64,000 nt of DNA from Candidatus Fimimorpha excrementavium (GCA_018710785.1 DVJD01000108.1:1-64000); one strand, 5' to 3'. Positions 9,969 to 21,213 are shown, numbered from the stretch's first letter. The notes: generated from the sequence alone by a model not told the origin. Numbers and translations: made by a program.

Positions 9969-10246
9969 CAGCAGTTACCTCCTACTTCCCATGGCCACGG
10001 TTCATGAATCCAGTGCCAGTGATTGGTTCCCAGCACCTGATCAGCCTGCAGCGGACCGAATTTATCATTATAGAGTTTCATAGCCTCTTTTCTGGCATGC
10101 ACGCATTTTTGATAATAAGCCAGTGCCTCTTCATCACAGGGATGGGTATCGAGATATAAAACAGCGTCATCCATGGCAAAACTGGATTCATTGATTTTTT
10201 TCATTACCATCTGTTTTTCCGTCATCTTCTGCACCTCCCTGTACAC
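9968..10246 (-). CDS. cotJB: Spore coat protein CotJB
   Basis: KINESSFAMDDAVLYLDTHPCDEEALAYY..., WHWIHEPWPWE. Confidence 0.92.
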   Translation of the reverse strand: MYREVQKMTEKQMVMKKINESSFAMDDAVLYLDTHPCDEEALAYYQKCVHARKEAMKLYNDKFGPLQADQVLGTNHWHWIHEPWPWEVGGNC

Positions 10247-10476
10247 ATGGCAGCCATAAAGGGTTTATCCAAATCAGCAAATATGGTTCCCTGCGAAAAT
10301 CCGGTTTCCCAGTCATAGAGGTTGCCGAACTTCTGTCTGGGAACATAGGCCATTCCTATGGGATTGGCAGAGAGCGTATTGCCGAAGCAGTTTGTTTGAT
10401 TGGCAGACGGCTGGTTTCTGGTGAACGTTCTCTCGCTTCGATAGTCCGGTCGTCTGGTTCCACAGCGATAATCCAT
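10222..10476 (-). CDS. cotJA: Spore coat associated protein CotJA
   Basis: NPIGMAYVPRQKFGNLYDWETGFSQGTIFADLDKPF. Confidence 0.9.
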   Translation of the reverse strand: MDYRCGTRRPDYRSERTFTRNQPSANQTNCFGNTLSANPIGMAYVPRQKFGNLYDWETGFSQGTIFADLDKPFMAAMCTGRCRR

Positions 10477-10939
10477 GGAAAATCTCCTTTCTAATACGGT
10501 TGTTCTTTACCATTTTATGATGAAGGGAGGGAACGGTTACAGGCTGTGGTACGGACTATGAAAAAATCAAAGTGATTTTTTTTATCAAGTAGCTTGAATT
10601 GTGTCGAAAAGTGCGATAGAATAAGAAACACATATGTACTTTTGCCTGAGCAAGTAAGCGTTCCGTTTCCGGAATACAAAGACAGAGTATGTTGGGAGAC
10701 CTTGCTTGTTTCAGAGAAGGAATAAATTCCTTTGGTTGGTGGAATCCGATTGTCTGCTTTGGTGCGGATCTGATTCCGCTTTTTAACCTCATACAGATAG
10801 TTTCAGGTTTTCCTGTCGCTGATCAGAGGCGGACATAGGCCTTATCTGACAGGAATGAAGCTGCTGTGGAGTATGAGAAATCAGCAAAGCGGATGACGAA
10901 TATCCGCTCTGACGCATGGATAATGAACGATGATGGCAG

Positions 10940-13900
10940 GTGAAGATTTTGAAAGAACGGATTAATCAGTTGGCTCACGGAGCCGTACAATATGAGAAGC
11001 CCATGATAACGGTGACGCAGTCCAGCATTCAGGATACGGTGCCGGAAGGGATGACACAGCGGGCAGAGATAGGTGTGAAAAGCGAAAATGGTGTGCCGAT
11101 CCGGGGATTTTTATATTCTTCCCATGCCCGTGCATACGTAAGGCAGGACCAGATTATCGGAATAAAAGGCCAGATCGGATTGGAAATCAATGCTGCCGGA
11201 CTTACGGCAGGAGAGCAGATCAGGGGCCAGGTGCAGTTTGTCTATAATGGAGGGGAGATGGTTCTGCCATACTGTTTCCATATAGTGAAAGAGAAGGGAA
11301 CGGAGACAAAAAAGACACTGGAGACCATCCAGGAGTTTGCCGCGCTGGCAAAGGAAGAACCGGCGGAAGCCCTTCATTTTTTTTCGTCTGAACGATTTCT
11401 GGAGATGCCTTTTATGAAGGCAGGAAGTGACCGTACCCTGTACCGTGGACTGATGGAAGGCGGCAGTGAAGAGAGGGCCATGGAAGAGTTCCTTACGGCT
11501 GTGGGTGAAAAGGAGCCTGTGCGCCTTTCCCTGGCAGAAGGCAAAGGTATATTTGAAAATCCGGATAAAGACACATTTGGTGAGCTGATTATAGAAAAAA
11601 ACACATGGGGATATACAGCGCTGACGATGGAAAGCGATTCCCCTTGGCTTGTGCTGGAAAAAAAGAGGGCATTTGATTTTGACTTCGTGGAAAACCGTAT
11701 GGCTGTCCGCTATGTATTGGATGAGAAGCAGCTGCATGGCGGAAATAATATCGGTTTGATTACGGTGAGCACGGCAAGTCAGAGGCTTACGTATGAAGTT
11801 TATGTGAAGAAGGGAACCAGGAAAACGGAAAAAGGCCGTATGAGACGTGCAGACTGGTTTAAGCTGGAACAGCTCTATCTGGAGTACCAGGATAAAACAT
11901 ATGAAGACAAGCTGATTCTGGCGGCCATGGAAGGGGAAGTGGCCTCCCTGATTAAGCATTACCCCGATGAGCTTCGTCTGTATCTGCTGCGCTCCTGGCT
12001 CCACATGGAACAGAATCAGGGAAAACAGGCAGAAAAGCTGTTGAGTTGGGTGAAAGAACCGATAGCCAAGAGCCGGGATACCCAATTGGAAAACTATTGT
12101 CTGTATTTGTTTTTGAATGCCATGCTGACAGGGGAAGAGGCGGCCTTTGTCAATATGCAGAAATTGGTTCATAAGTATTTTGAAGAAAATGACAGTATTA
12201 TCTTGGCTCTATTGGAACTGCAGGTGAATCCGGAATATACAAAAAAACCGGAGATGGCATTGGAATTTTTGCGCAGACAGTTTGAAAAGGGGAGCAGAAG
12301 CCCACTCTTATATTCCATGGCCTGCCGTATTTTTTGCCACGAACCTGGGCTGCTTCATCAGATGGATGCCTTTGAGATTATGGTATTTTCATACGGGGCC
12401 AAGCGAAAGATCATTGGCAGAGACCTGCTCCTTCGCATGCTGGAGATTCCTGTTTTGCAGAAACAGTATCTCTCCGTGTATTTTACGATGCTGACAAAGC
12501 TGTATGAATACGAGGAGGAAGATGCTTTGCTGGGAGCCATCTGCAGCCTGCTGATTAAGACGGGAAGCGCCGGAGAAACGTATTTTCCATGGTATCAAAA
12601 GGGTGTGGAAAAAGATCTGAAGCTGACCAGTTTATATGAATACTATCTGTATTCGGTACCGGAAGAGTTTGATCAGTCTCTGCCTCAGCCGATTCTGATG
12701 TATTATTCTTATCAAAATGAACTGGATGATAAGAGCCGTTTGCTTCTGTATTCCAATATTTTGAAGTATCATGGAATTGGAAGCAAAATATATGAAAGTT
12801 ACAGTGCTCAGATGGAGGAGTTCGCCATCAGCCAGCTGCTGGAAGGAAGAACTTCGGAAAAATTAGTTCCGCTGTATGCCACAATCCTGCATCCCGATAT
12901 TGTAGATGAGGCTTTGGCTGAGGGACTTCCGGATTTGCTGTTTGCGAAAAAGATCACGACGGCTGCGCCATTTGCCAAGCGGATGATTGTCCGCTACCCG
13001 CAGCTGAAAAAAGAGATTTCCGTTCCGGTAAAGAGGGGAACTGCCTGTGTGCCGGTTTATACGAAAAATACGGTGATTCTGATTGAAGATGCTTATGGAA
13101 AACGGTATTCGGACAGTCAGATTGATGCGAAACCGCTGATGAATGACGGACGTCTTCTAAAAAGGTGTTGGGAACTTTGCCCCGGACACTTGATGATGCG
13201 GATCGCAAAAGCGGAAGATCTGGAGCATGCGCCGATACAGACAGCGGAGCAGCTGGAACTGGCCAAGGGCCTCCTATTGGAGGGGGCGCTGGAAGAAGAA
13301 TATCAACAGTTTTTGCTTTCCAGGGTGATTGAATACTGTTATTCCTCCAATGATGGGGCGGCTTTGGACTGCGACAGTCTGTTTATGGAGCTGGATGCCG
13401 GAAAATTAAGTGAGAGGGAGCGTATCTGTGTCATCGAGATTCTGATACGCAGTGAATACTATACGACGGCATATCAGCTGGTGCATACGTATGGATACGA
13501 CGGAATTAAGATGGAGCATCTCCTGAAACTGGCAGTGCGGATGATTCAGGAAAAACTGTATGAAAAAAATGATTTTCTTGTGGGCCTCTGCTATTATCTG
13601 TTTGTTCACAACCAGTATAATGACGGAACGCTTTCCTATTTGGCGGCCTTTTACAATGGACTGACCCATTCCATGTATAAGCTTCTGGTGAAAATACGTA
13701 AAAGCAGTGCGGATGCCAAAGATCTGACGGAACGGGTATTGGCACAGATGATGTTTACCGAACAGTACGAAAAGATGGACCAGGTGTATCAGTGGTATAG
13801 CGAAGGCAAACAGGTGCTGGAAGAGATGCGTATGGCATATCTGGTTTTAAAGTGCGATGCTTATTTTATGGAGCGGGAAAAGGTGGATCCGGAAAAAATA

Positions 13901-14491
13901 CGGGCAGTGGAAGTTCTCATTCTCCAGAAAGAGTGGGAAGAAATCCCATCCGTCTGCAGCTTTGCGCTGCTTACGCTGTATAGCCGCCAAAAGAGGCTGG
14001 CAGAAAAAGAAAAGAAGATTGCTTCGGAAGTAATCAAATTACTGACCGCGGAAGGGTTGGTATTATCCTGCTTCTTAGCTTTGGCAAAAGAGGTGGTTCT
14101 GCCATATGAACTGGAAGGCCGTGTGATTTTGGAATACAGGAAGGATACCGTGAAGCGGGTGGCGGCAGAGGGAAGACGTCTGCCGGATGGGACTTATATA
14201 AAACGGGAAATGCAGCAGATTTATCCGGGTGTATTTACAAAAACATTTCTGCTGTTTGAAGATGAGAAAGTGGATTTGAAACTGGTGGGCTGGAAAGAGG
14301 ATGGCAGCCAGGAGACAGAAGAAAGAAGAATAACCGGTGAACATGTTTATATGCGTAACGGAAGCCGGTTTGAGCAGCTGAACCAGATGATGCGTTTTGC
14401 GCATCAAAAAGAATGGAATAGGCTGGAAGAATGCCTGAAAGAGGCAGAAATTACAGACGGAATAATTGAAAAACTGTTCCCGATGATATAG
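10940..14491 (+). CDS. DUF5717-like large protein (N-terminal beta domains + helical repeats)
   Basis: 1183 aa ORF (GTG start); N-terminal MKILKERINQLAHGAVQYEKPMITV; two beta-rich segments then about 800 aa of helical repeats. Confidence 0.8.
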   Translation: MKILKERINQLAHGAVQYEKPMITVTQSSIQDTVPEGMTQRAEIGVKSENGVPIRGFLYSSHARAYVRQDQIIGIKGQIGLEINAAGLTAGEQIRGQVQFVYNGGEMVLPYCFHIVKEKGTETKKTLETIQEFAALAKEEPAEALHFFSSERFLEMPFMKAGSDRTLYRGLMEGGSEERAMEEFLTAVGEKEPVRLSLAEGKGIFENPDKDTFGELIIEKNTWGYTALTMESDSPWLVLEKKRAFDFDFVENRMAVRYVLDEKQLHGGNNIGLITVSTASQRLTYEVYVKKGTRKTEKGRMRRADWFKLEQLYLEYQDKTYEDKLILAAMEGEVASLIKHYPDELRLYLLRSWLHMEQNQGKQAEKLLSWVKEPIAKSRDTQLENYCLYLFLNAMLTGEEAAFVNMQKLVHKYFEENDSIILALLELQVNPEYTKKPEMALEFLRRQFEKGSRSPLLYSMACRIFCHEPGLLHQMDAFEIMVFSYGAKRKIIGRDLLLRMLEIPVLQKQYLSVYFTMLTKLYEYEEEDALLGAICSLLIKTGSAGETYFPWYQKGVEKDLKLTSLYEYYLYSVPEEFDQSLPQPILMYYSYQNELDDKSRLLLYSNILKYHGIGSKIYESYSAQMEEFAISQLLEGRTSEKLVPLYATILHPDIVDEALAEGLPDLLFAKKITTAAPFAKRMIVRYPQLKKEISVPVKRGTACVPVYTKNTVILIEDAYGKRYSDSQIDAKPLMNDGRLLKRCWELCPGHLMMRIAKAEDLEHAPIQTAEQLELAKGLLLEGALEEEYQQFLLSRVIEYCYSSNDGAALDCDSLFMELDAGKLSERERICVIEILIRSEYYTTAYQLVHTYGYDGIKMEHLLKLAVRMIQEKLYEKNDFLVGLCYYLFVHNQYNDGTLSYLAAFYNGLTHSMYKLLVKIRKSSADAKDLTERVLAQMMFTEQYEKMDQVYQWYSEGKQVLEEMRMAYLVLKCDAYFMEREKVDPEKIRAVEVLILQKEWEEIPSVCSFALLTLYSRQKRLAEKEKKIASEVIKLLTAEGLVLSCFLALAKEVVLPYELEGRVILEYRKDTVKRVAAEGRRLPDGTYIKREMQQIYPGVFTKTFLLFEDEKVDLKLVGWKEDGSQETEERRITGEHVYMRNGSRFEQLNQMMRFAHQKEWNRLEECLKEAEITDGIIEKLFPMI

Positions 14492-14507
14492 AAGAGAGGG
14501 TGGATAC

Positions 14508-15776
14508 ATGGAAGGACTGATTCTGGGGTATGATCTATGTAATGATTACTGCAGAATAAGCTGTTACGAGCCAGGGCAGCTGGAACCGGTGGATCTGGCA
14601 TTTTCGGAGGAAGAAAATCCGTATGTGGTGCAGACCGCCATATGCAAAAAAAGAAATAAAGAAGAGTGGCTGCTGGGTGAAGAAGCCTATAAGCTGGTTC
14701 TGACAGGGGAAGGCATTTTGGTTGATAAACTGATCCGCCTGGCAGGGAAAGAGGGAACGGCTACGATTGAAAACAAATGCTATTCGGCCAAAGAGATGCT
14801 GACGACGTTTCTTTCTCTGACACTGAAGCAGACCTATCACAAATATGGAACCAGAGAGATCCGAATGCTGGTGATCACGGTGCAGACCATGAATCTGCAG
14901 CTTTTGGATACCTTGGTTGGATGTACGGATGCACTGAATATTCCGCGGGAGAAGGTACATATCATCAGCCATACGGAAAGTTTTATGTACTATGTGACAA
15001 GTCAGAAAAAGGATTTGTGGGCACATCAGGCAGTCTTGTTCGATTTGAATTCGGAGGGGCTTCACTATTATGAACTGGGAATGACCCGGGGCATTCAGCC
15101 CAATGTGGCACGGGTGGAGCACGAGCCGTTGGAAGAAGGCTTCTCTCTGGATATTCTGGAACATCCTTCCGGAAGAAAACTGGCGGATTCCATCATGTTA
15201 TCCTGCGGAGAGCGGATGATGCAGAAAAAATTGATTTCATCGGTATATCTGACAGGGAAAGGGATGGATCGCTGTCAGGACTGGGCTTCTGATTTTTTAA
15301 AGATGGCATGCAACAAAAGAAGGGTATTTCTCTGCCAGAATTTATTTGCCAAGGGTGCGGTATATGCAGCTTGTGATTATGTGAGAGAAAAGACAGCCTA
15401 CCCCTATGTGGGACTTTGCGAAGGACGAATCCAGTCCAATGTATCCATGGAAGTCATGCATGAGGGAAAGAAGAAAAAGCTGGTTCTGGCAGCCGAGGGG
15501 GGAAACTGGTATGAGACCAAATCGATGGTGGATGTCATACTGGATGACATGGATTCCCTGTTTCTGACGGTGACAAAACACGGGGAGAAGGAAGGACGCA
15601 TGGTGGAGATTCCGCTTCATGAGTTCCCCAAAAGGCCAAACCGTACCACGAGGATATCGGTGATTCTCACCTTTACATCCGAGCGGGATGTAACGGTACG
15701 AGTGGTAGACAGGGGATTCGGAGAGTTTTTTCCGTCAGAAAATGCGATGATCAAAAGGGAAATTCATTTGGCATGA
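14508..15776 (+). CDS. DUF5716-like protein, possible actin/HSP70-fold ATPase
   Basis: GLILGYDLCNDYCRISCYEP; VVQTAICKKRNKEEWLLGEEAYK; LVITVQTMNLQLLDTLVGCTDALNIPREKVHIISHTESFMYY - order resembles HSP70/actin subdomains. Confidence 0.75.
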   Translation: MEGLILGYDLCNDYCRISCYEPGQLEPVDLAFSEEENPYVVQTAICKKRNKEEWLLGEEAYKLVLTGEGILVDKLIRLAGKEGTATIENKCYSAKEMLTTFLSLTLKQTYHKYGTREIRMLVITVQTMNLQLLDTLVGCTDALNIPREKVHIISHTESFMYYVTSQKKDLWAHQAVLFDLNSEGLHYYELGMTRGIQPNVARVEHEPLEEGFSLDILEHPSGRKLADSIMLSCGERMMQKKLISSVYLTGKGMDRCQDWASDFLKMACNKRRVFLCQNLFAKGAVYAACDYVREKTAYPYVGLCEGRIQSNVSMEVMHEGKKKKLVLAAEGGNWYETKSMVDVILDDMDSLFLTVTKHGEKEGRMVEIPLHEFPKRPNRTTRISVILTFTSERDVTVRVVDRGFGEFFPSENAMIKREIHLA

Positions 15777-15804
15777 GTTTGACAGAGAAAGGATGGAAGA
15801 ATAG

Positions 15805-16620
15805 ATGGGTCAATACCTGTTATGTCAGAAGACGGCTCAGATGCCGTATGAGATAGAAGAGATGGGACTGCACATCTACTCGGCAGAAGAATTATGCTAT
15901 TATATTTATCATAATCTGCCCATGATCGATGATTCGTTTATCAATGAGGCGCTGATCGAATTCATCAGAAAAGATCTGGATATGCCGGTGCTGGCAGAAA
16001 AGGTCAGCCGCTGCTTTCAGTCTTCGGCTGATTTGGACAGCACGCTTCTGGTTCTCCTTCGGAATGTGGGATATTATACAGAAGAGGAAATTACAGAATT
16101 TCAGGAAATGATGATTCGGCTGCACCGGAAAAATCCTCTGGAACGGACAAAAGACCGGGCGGATCTTTTGTTTTCTTACCGAAAATATCAGAATGCCGTG
16201 AAGGCGTATGGAGCCATCGTCAGCCAGGGAAGAGACCTTCGGGTAAAAGCCGGTTTTTATTCGGAAGTTCTGCAGCATATGGCGGTTTGCTGTCTTCATT
16301 TATATATGTATCCGGAGACGCTTGACTGCCTGAAAGCCGCCTATGAGGAAAATAAGGACCGCCGCATTCTGCAGCAGATTTATGATTTCTGTGTGCTGAC
16401 CAGACAGGCGCTTCCGAAAGATTTATTTCTGGATATTGAAGATGAAGTTCTGATCAATTGGCAGAAAGATTATTGTGAAGCACAGGATATCTCCATGCAG
16501 GAGATGGAACATGGAAGCACGGCCGGGATTTTTTCTCTGGAGCCGGAAGAACGGGAAGCGGCTTTGGAGGAATTTCTGAAGAAAGAGAAAAAGCTGTACC
16601 GGGAGATGACTGCAGAATAG
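15805..16620 (+). CDS. Conserved hypothetical helical protein (third gene of DUF5717/5716 locus)
   Basis: Co-directional 271 aa ORF, 28 nt downstream of the DUF5716 ORF; TPR-like helical composition. Confidence 0.75.
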   Translation: MGQYLLCQKTAQMPYEIEEMGLHIYSAEELCYYIYHNLPMIDDSFINEALIEFIRKDLDMPVLAEKVSRCFQSSADLDSTLLVLLRNVGYYTEEEITEFQEMMIRLHRKNPLERTKDRADLLFSYRKYQNAVKAYGAIVSQGRDLRVKAGFYSEVLQHMAVCCLHLYMYPETLDCLKAAYEENKDRRILQQIYDFCVLTRQALPKDLFLDIEDEVLINWQKDYCEAQDISMQEMEHGSTAGIFSLEPEEREAALEEFLKKEKKLYREMTAE

Positions 16621-16662
16621 GACGGAGTATGGCGGAGCAGCTGTCAGAATAAAAAATCCTGC

Positions 16663-16960
16663 TTGACAAATGAGAGAAGTCTGATTATGATATTACGTAG
16701 TAAAGGTGATGAGGAAGAGGAGTATGGCATTGTCCCTGACAGAGAGAGCAGTCCATCGGCTGGAAGACTGCTTGAGGAAGAGATGGCAGAAGGTAGCTTC
16801 TAAACTGCAGAGCTGAACATGACAGTAAGTTCTGACGGCAGCCCCCGTTACAGGGTCATGCGGTGAATATGCCGCAGTGAGGAGCATATGATGCTTGAAT
16901 AAAGGTGGTACCGCGTTTATGACGCCCTTTACATCCATGGTGATGTAAGGGGCTTTTTTT
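16663..16960 (+). promoter_or_regulatory. T-box leader upstream of valS
   Basis: T-box core tgaataaaggtggtaccgcg (16896-16915), then terminator hairpin gccctttacatc..gatgtaaggggcttttttt; stem-I-like region upstream. Confidence 0.92.
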
Positions 16961-17042
16961 AGTGATAAGGGAAGCTTTCTTGCCCTATCCGATACAGAAA
17001 ATGCAAAGGAGGGCCGCAAGGGCGGCAGAATGAGAGGAAGAC

Positions 17043-19682
17043 ATGAAGGAATTGGAAAAAAACTATAATCCTGCGGATATTGAGGAGAGACAGTATCAGA
17101 AATGGCTAGATAAAAAGTATTTCCACGCAGAAGTGGACAGAAGCAAGAAACCGTTTACCATTGTGATGCCGCCGCCGAATGTCACGGGGCAGCTTCACAT
17201 GGGCCATGCGCTGGATAATACCATGCAGGATATTTTAATCCGCTTTAAGAGAATGCAGGGATATTCCGCACTGTGGCAGCCGGGTACGGACCACGCTGCC
17301 ATCGCCACAGAGGTTAAAGTCCTGGAAAGCCTGAAGAAAAAAGGAATTGAGAAAAAGGATCTGACCAGGGAAGAATTTTTAAAATATGCGTGGGACTGGA
17401 AAAATGAATATGGCAGCCGCATCATCAATCAGCTGAAGAAACTGGGCTCCTCTGCGGATTGGGACAGAGAACGTTTCACCATGGATGAGGGATGTTCCAA
17501 GGCGGTGCAGGAAGTCTTTATCAAACTCTATGAAAAAGGATGGATCTACAAAGGCAGCCGGATCGGAAACTGGTGCCCGGTCTGCAAAACCTCCATTTCC
17601 GATGCGGAAGTCGTTCATGAAGAGCAGGCAGGCCATTTCTGGCATATCAAATATCCCATTGTGGGAGAGGCAGGAAGATTCGTAGAGATCGCCACCACGA
17701 GACCGGAAACCATGCTGGGGGATACGGCAGTGGCAGTCAATCCGGAAGACGAGAGATATCAGGATCTGATAGGAAAGACGCTTCTTTTGCCGATTGTAAA
17801 CCGGGAGATTCCGGTGATCGCCGATGCCTATGTGGATAAAGAATTCGGAACCGGATGTGTAAAGATTACACCGGCCCATGACCCCAATGATTTTGAAGTG
17901 GGAAAACGTCACAACCTTCCGGAAATCAATATCATGAATGACGATGCCACCATCAATGCCAACGGCGGCAAATATGAGGGAATGGATCGCTATGAGGCGA
18001 GAAAGGCCATTGTGGAAGAACTGAAGGAACTGGGGCTGCTGGTAAAGGTGGAGGATCATGTCCACAATGTGGGCATTCACGACCGCTGTCATACAACGGT
18101 GGAACCTCTGATCAAACAGCAGTGGTTTGTAAAGATGGATGAGCTGATCAAACCGGCAGTCAAAGCGGTTCAGACCGGAGAGATCAAATTGGTTCCGGAG
18201 CGCATGGATCGTACGTATTACAATTGGACGGACAATATCCGCGACTGGTGTATCTCCCGCCAGCTTTGGTGGGGCCATCGAATCCCGGCTTATTACTGTC
18301 AGGACTGCGGGGAAATGGTAGTGGCCAGGGAAAAGCCGGAATGCTGTCCGAAGTGTCACGGAACCCACATGGAACAGGATCCGGATACACTGGATACCTG
18401 GTTTTCTTCCGCACTGTGGCCGTTCTCCACACTGGGATGGCCGGAGAAAACGGAAGAACTGGATTACTTTTATCCGACCGATGTGCTGGTGACCGGATAT
18501 GATATCATCTTCTTCTGGGTAATCCGCATGATTTTTTCCGGGTACGAACAGATGGGAGAGAAACCGTTCCATACCGTTTTGTTCCATGGCCTGGTGAGAG
18601 ATTCCGAAGGCCGCAAGATGAGCAAATCCCTGGGAAATGGAATCGATCCGCTGGAAGTGATTGACAAATACGGCGCCGACGCGCTGCGTATGACGCTGAT
18701 CACCGGAAATTCTGCCGGAAACGACATGCGTTTCTATTGGGAGAGGGTGGAGGCCTCCAGAAATTTTGCCAATAAGGTATGGAATGCCGCCCGCTTCATC
18801 ATGATGAATATGGAGAAGGCCGATATCAGCGAAGTGCCCCTCAGTGATCTGACGCAGGCAGATCAGTGGATTTTATCCAAGGCAAACCATCTGGCGAAAG
18901 AAGTGACAGAGCTGCTGGATAAATATGAGATGGGTGTGGCCCTTCAGAAGGTGTATGATTTCATCTGGGAAGAGTTCTGTGACTGGTACATTGAGATGGT
19001 GAAACCGCGTCTTTGGAATGAAGAAGACGAAACGAAAGCTGCCGCCATCTGGACCCTGAAGACGGTGCTGATTCAGTCCCTGAAGCTGCTCCATCCTTAC
19101 ATGCCGTTCATTACCGAAGAAATTTTTTGCAACCTGCAGGACGAAGAAGAGTCCATTATGATATCCAAATGGCCGGAATATAAGGATGAATGGAATTTCA
19201 CCGAGGAAGAAAAGGCCGTGGAGATGATTAAAGAGGCGGTTCGCGGAATCCGTACTGTCCGTACTTCCATGAATGTACCGCCTAGCAAAAAGGCAAAGGT
19301 ATTCGTAGTGGCAGAGAAGCCGGAAGTGAGAAAAATTTTTACTGACAGTAAAGTCTTCTTTGCCATGCTGGGATACGCCAGTGAAGTGCTGATCCAGGAA
19401 GATAAGACCGGTATCGGCGAAGATGCAGTGTCGGCGGTGACAGCGAATGCTGTGATCTATATGCCATTTGCAGAATTGGTGGACATAGAAAAAGAACGGG
19501 AGCGTCTGAAAAAGGAAGAGGAACGTCTGACCAAGGAACTGGCCCGCGTCAATGGCATGCTGAGCAATGAACGGTTCATGAGCAAAGCGCCGGGGAGTAA
19601 AGTCCAGGAAGAACGTGAGAAACTGGAAAAATATACGGCCATGATGGCGCAGGTGAAAGAAAGACTGGATGCGCTGAAGTAA
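17043..19682 (+). CDS. valS: Valine--tRNA ligase
   Basis: [15 protein letters not shown] (HIGH-type motif), [14 protein letters not shown] (KMSKS), C-terminal coiled coil. Confidence 0.98.
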   Translation: MKELEKNYNPADIEERQYQKWLDKKYFHAEVDRSKKPFTIVMPPPNVTGQLHMGHALDNTMQDILIRFKRMQGYSALWQPGTDHAAIATEVKVLESLKKKGIEKKDLTREEFLKYAWDWKNEYGSRIINQLKKLGSSADWDRERFTMDEGCSKAVQEVFIKLYEKGWIYKGSRIGNWCPVCKTSISDAEVVHEEQAGHFWHIKYPIVGEAGRFVEIATTRPETMLGDTAVAVNPEDERYQDLIGKTLLLPIVNREIPVIADAYVDKEFGTGCVKITPAHDPNDFEVGKRHNLPEINIMNDDATINANGGKYEGMDRYEARKAIVEELKELGLLVKVEDHVHNVGIHDRCHTTVEPLIKQQWFVKMDELIKPAVKAVQTGEIKLVPERMDRTYYNWTDNIRDWCISRQLWWGHRIPAYYCQDCGEMVVAREKPECCPKCHGTHMEQDPDTLDTWFSSALWPFSTLGWPEKTEELDYFYPTDVLVTGYDIIFFWVIRMIFSGYEQMGEKPFHTVLFHGLVRDSEGRKMSKSLGNGIDPLEVIDKYGADALRMTLITGNSAGNDMRFYWERVEASRNFANKVWNAARFIMMNMEKADISEVPLSDLTQADQWILSKANHLAKEVTELLDKYEMGVALQKVYDFIWEEFCDWYIEMVKPRLWNEEDETKAAAIWTLKTVLIQSLKLLHPYMPFITEEIFCNLQDEEESIMISKWPEYKDEWNFTEEEKAVEMIKEAVRGIRTVRTSMNVPPSKKAKVFVVAEKPEVRKIFTDSKVFFAMLGYASEVLIQEDKTGIGEDAVSAVTANAVIYMPFAELVDIEKERERLKKEEERLTKELARVNGMLSNERFMSKAPGSKVQEEREKLEKYTAMMAQVKERLDALK

Positions 19683-19711
19683 CAAAGCGGAGGACGCTGG
19701 AAAAGGCTAAG

Positions 19712-19766
19712 ATACCCCTTAAGCAGACAAGGCAGCTGGCTAAAATCTGCTTAAGGGGTATTTTGT
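19712..19766. terminator. Bidirectional terminator after valS
   Basis: Perfect 16-bp arms ataccccttaagcaga / tctgcttaaggggtat, flanked by T-rich sequence. Confidence 0.85.
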
Positions 19767-19832
19767 GTCTAGAAAATACACAGTTGAAAAAAGGATATCG
19801 GAACAAAACAGATCCTTAGGATGTGAATTTGT

Positions 19833-20990
19833 TTACTCGTTCAGGAGCTTTTTCAGAGTGAGATCGGCATGAAGGAAAGACTCCAGGGCAGCGATGGATT
19901 CCTGGTTATCCGCGGAAGTCCCCTGGTATACGGCACGGATCAGGATGTTTTTTGGCGTGTGTTCCATATCGATGAATTCCAGAAGCTGTGTGCGGTAGCC
20001 GCAGGATTCCAAGCGCTCGGCGCGGAGGGCGTCGGTGAATAAGGCGGCCATGCGCTCTTTGATGATTCCGTATTTCAGAGCCGGTTCCAGAATATCATTT
20101 TTGATCTGCCGGTTCAGTTCATGCTGACAGCAGGGGACGGAAAGGATTACTTTGGCATTCCAGCACACAGCCTTTGCCAGGGCGTAATCGGTGGCTGTGT
20201 CGCAGGCATGGAGGGTGACCACCATATCCACCTGACTGACACCGGTATAGTCGGCGATATCCCCTTGAAGGAAATGGAGGGTGTCATATCCATAGGACCT
20301 GGCCAGTGCATTGCAGCGGCGGATGACATCTTCTTTTAAATCCAGCCCGATGATGCGGATGGAATATCCTTTTAAAAGTTTCAGGTAATAATAGAGCGCA
20401 AAGGTGAGATAGGATTTCCCGCATCCGAAATCCAGAATGGTCAGTTCCCGATTTTTATCCAGTTGGGGAAGGATATCCTCCACAAATTCCAGAAAACGGT
20501 TGATTTGCCGATATTTGTCATAACGGGAGCGTATGATGGTTCCCTCCGGCGTCATCACTCCCAGATCAATCAGGAACGGCACGGGACCTCCCTCTTCCAG
20601 GAGATATCTTTTTTGGCGGTTGTGGGTAAGTGAAACAGTAGGAGCCTTGCCGGTGCGCTTTTTGGTTTTCACAGTGACAGTACCTTTTTTGCTGACCAGG
20701 ATGGAAGTATCTTCGGAAAGGGTCGAGATCTGAGCCTGCCGAAATCGGGTCTCCAGAGACTGCGAGAGGTGAGTGATGGTTTCCTTTTGCGCTAAATTCT
20801 GGTGAAAGACCTGCTTTCCTTTCCATTCCTCGATCTGAAAAAGAAGACTGTTTTTTATCATGACAGGACGCACCTTGCATTTCACGATCTCATTTTTCAG
20901 GCGTGGATTGCTGAAAACGGCTTCCACCAGATCGGATGTGATGGCGCGGGCGAGGGTATCCTTTATGGTTTGCTGCATCTGTGTATCCAT
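19833..20990 (-). CDS. Class I SAM-dependent methyltransferase
   Basis: LTILDFGCGKSYLTFALYYYL, IIGLDLKEDVIRRC, DMVVTLHACDTATDYAL; start at MDTQMQQ. Confidence 0.88.
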   Translation of the reverse strand: MDTQMQQTIKDTLARAITSDLVEAVFSNPRLKNEIVKCKVRPVMIKNSLLFQIEEWKGKQVFHQNLAQKETITHLSQSLETRFRQAQISTLSEDTSILVSKKGTVTVKTKKRTGKAPTVSLTHNRQKRYLLEEGGPVPFLIDLGVMTPEGTIIRSRYDKYRQINRFLEFVEDILPQLDKNRELTILDFGCGKSYLTFALYYYLKLLKGYSIRIIGLDLKEDVIRRCNALARSYGYDTLHFLQGDIADYTGVSQVDMVVTLHACDTATDYALAKAVCWNAKVILSVPCCQHELNRQIKNDILEPALKYGIIKERMAALFTDALRAERLESCGYRTQLLEFIDMEHTPKNILIRAVYQGTSADNQESIAALESFLHADLTLKKLLNE

Positions 20991-21213
20991 TGAAACGTTC
21001 CTTTCTGCGTTGAAGATTGGGACTGTGTGTCTATTGTCATCCACATCATATCATATGAGATGGGGTGTTTCAATGACTTTTGCGGGATGGAAAGAAGGGA
21101 TTGCCAGGGAGGGGTACTGGTAGTATAATGGGGAGAGGTTTTGTGGCGCCTGTATTTCAGGGCCGGATCAATAGGATGGTTTCCGGCTGAAATGGACATT
21201 ATGCGGATGGAGG

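Noticed and set aside
10556-10792. 78-aa minus-strand ORF upstream of the DUF5717 gene
   Set aside because: No RBS or family signal; lies in the leader of the large operon.
11111-12172. 353-aa minus-strand ORF opposite the DUF5717 gene
   Set aside because: Antisense shadow, low-complexity His/Phe/Leu composition typical of reverse frames.
17379-18587. 402-aa minus-strand ORF opposite valS
   Set aside because: Antisense shadow of conserved valS; no recognisable motifs.
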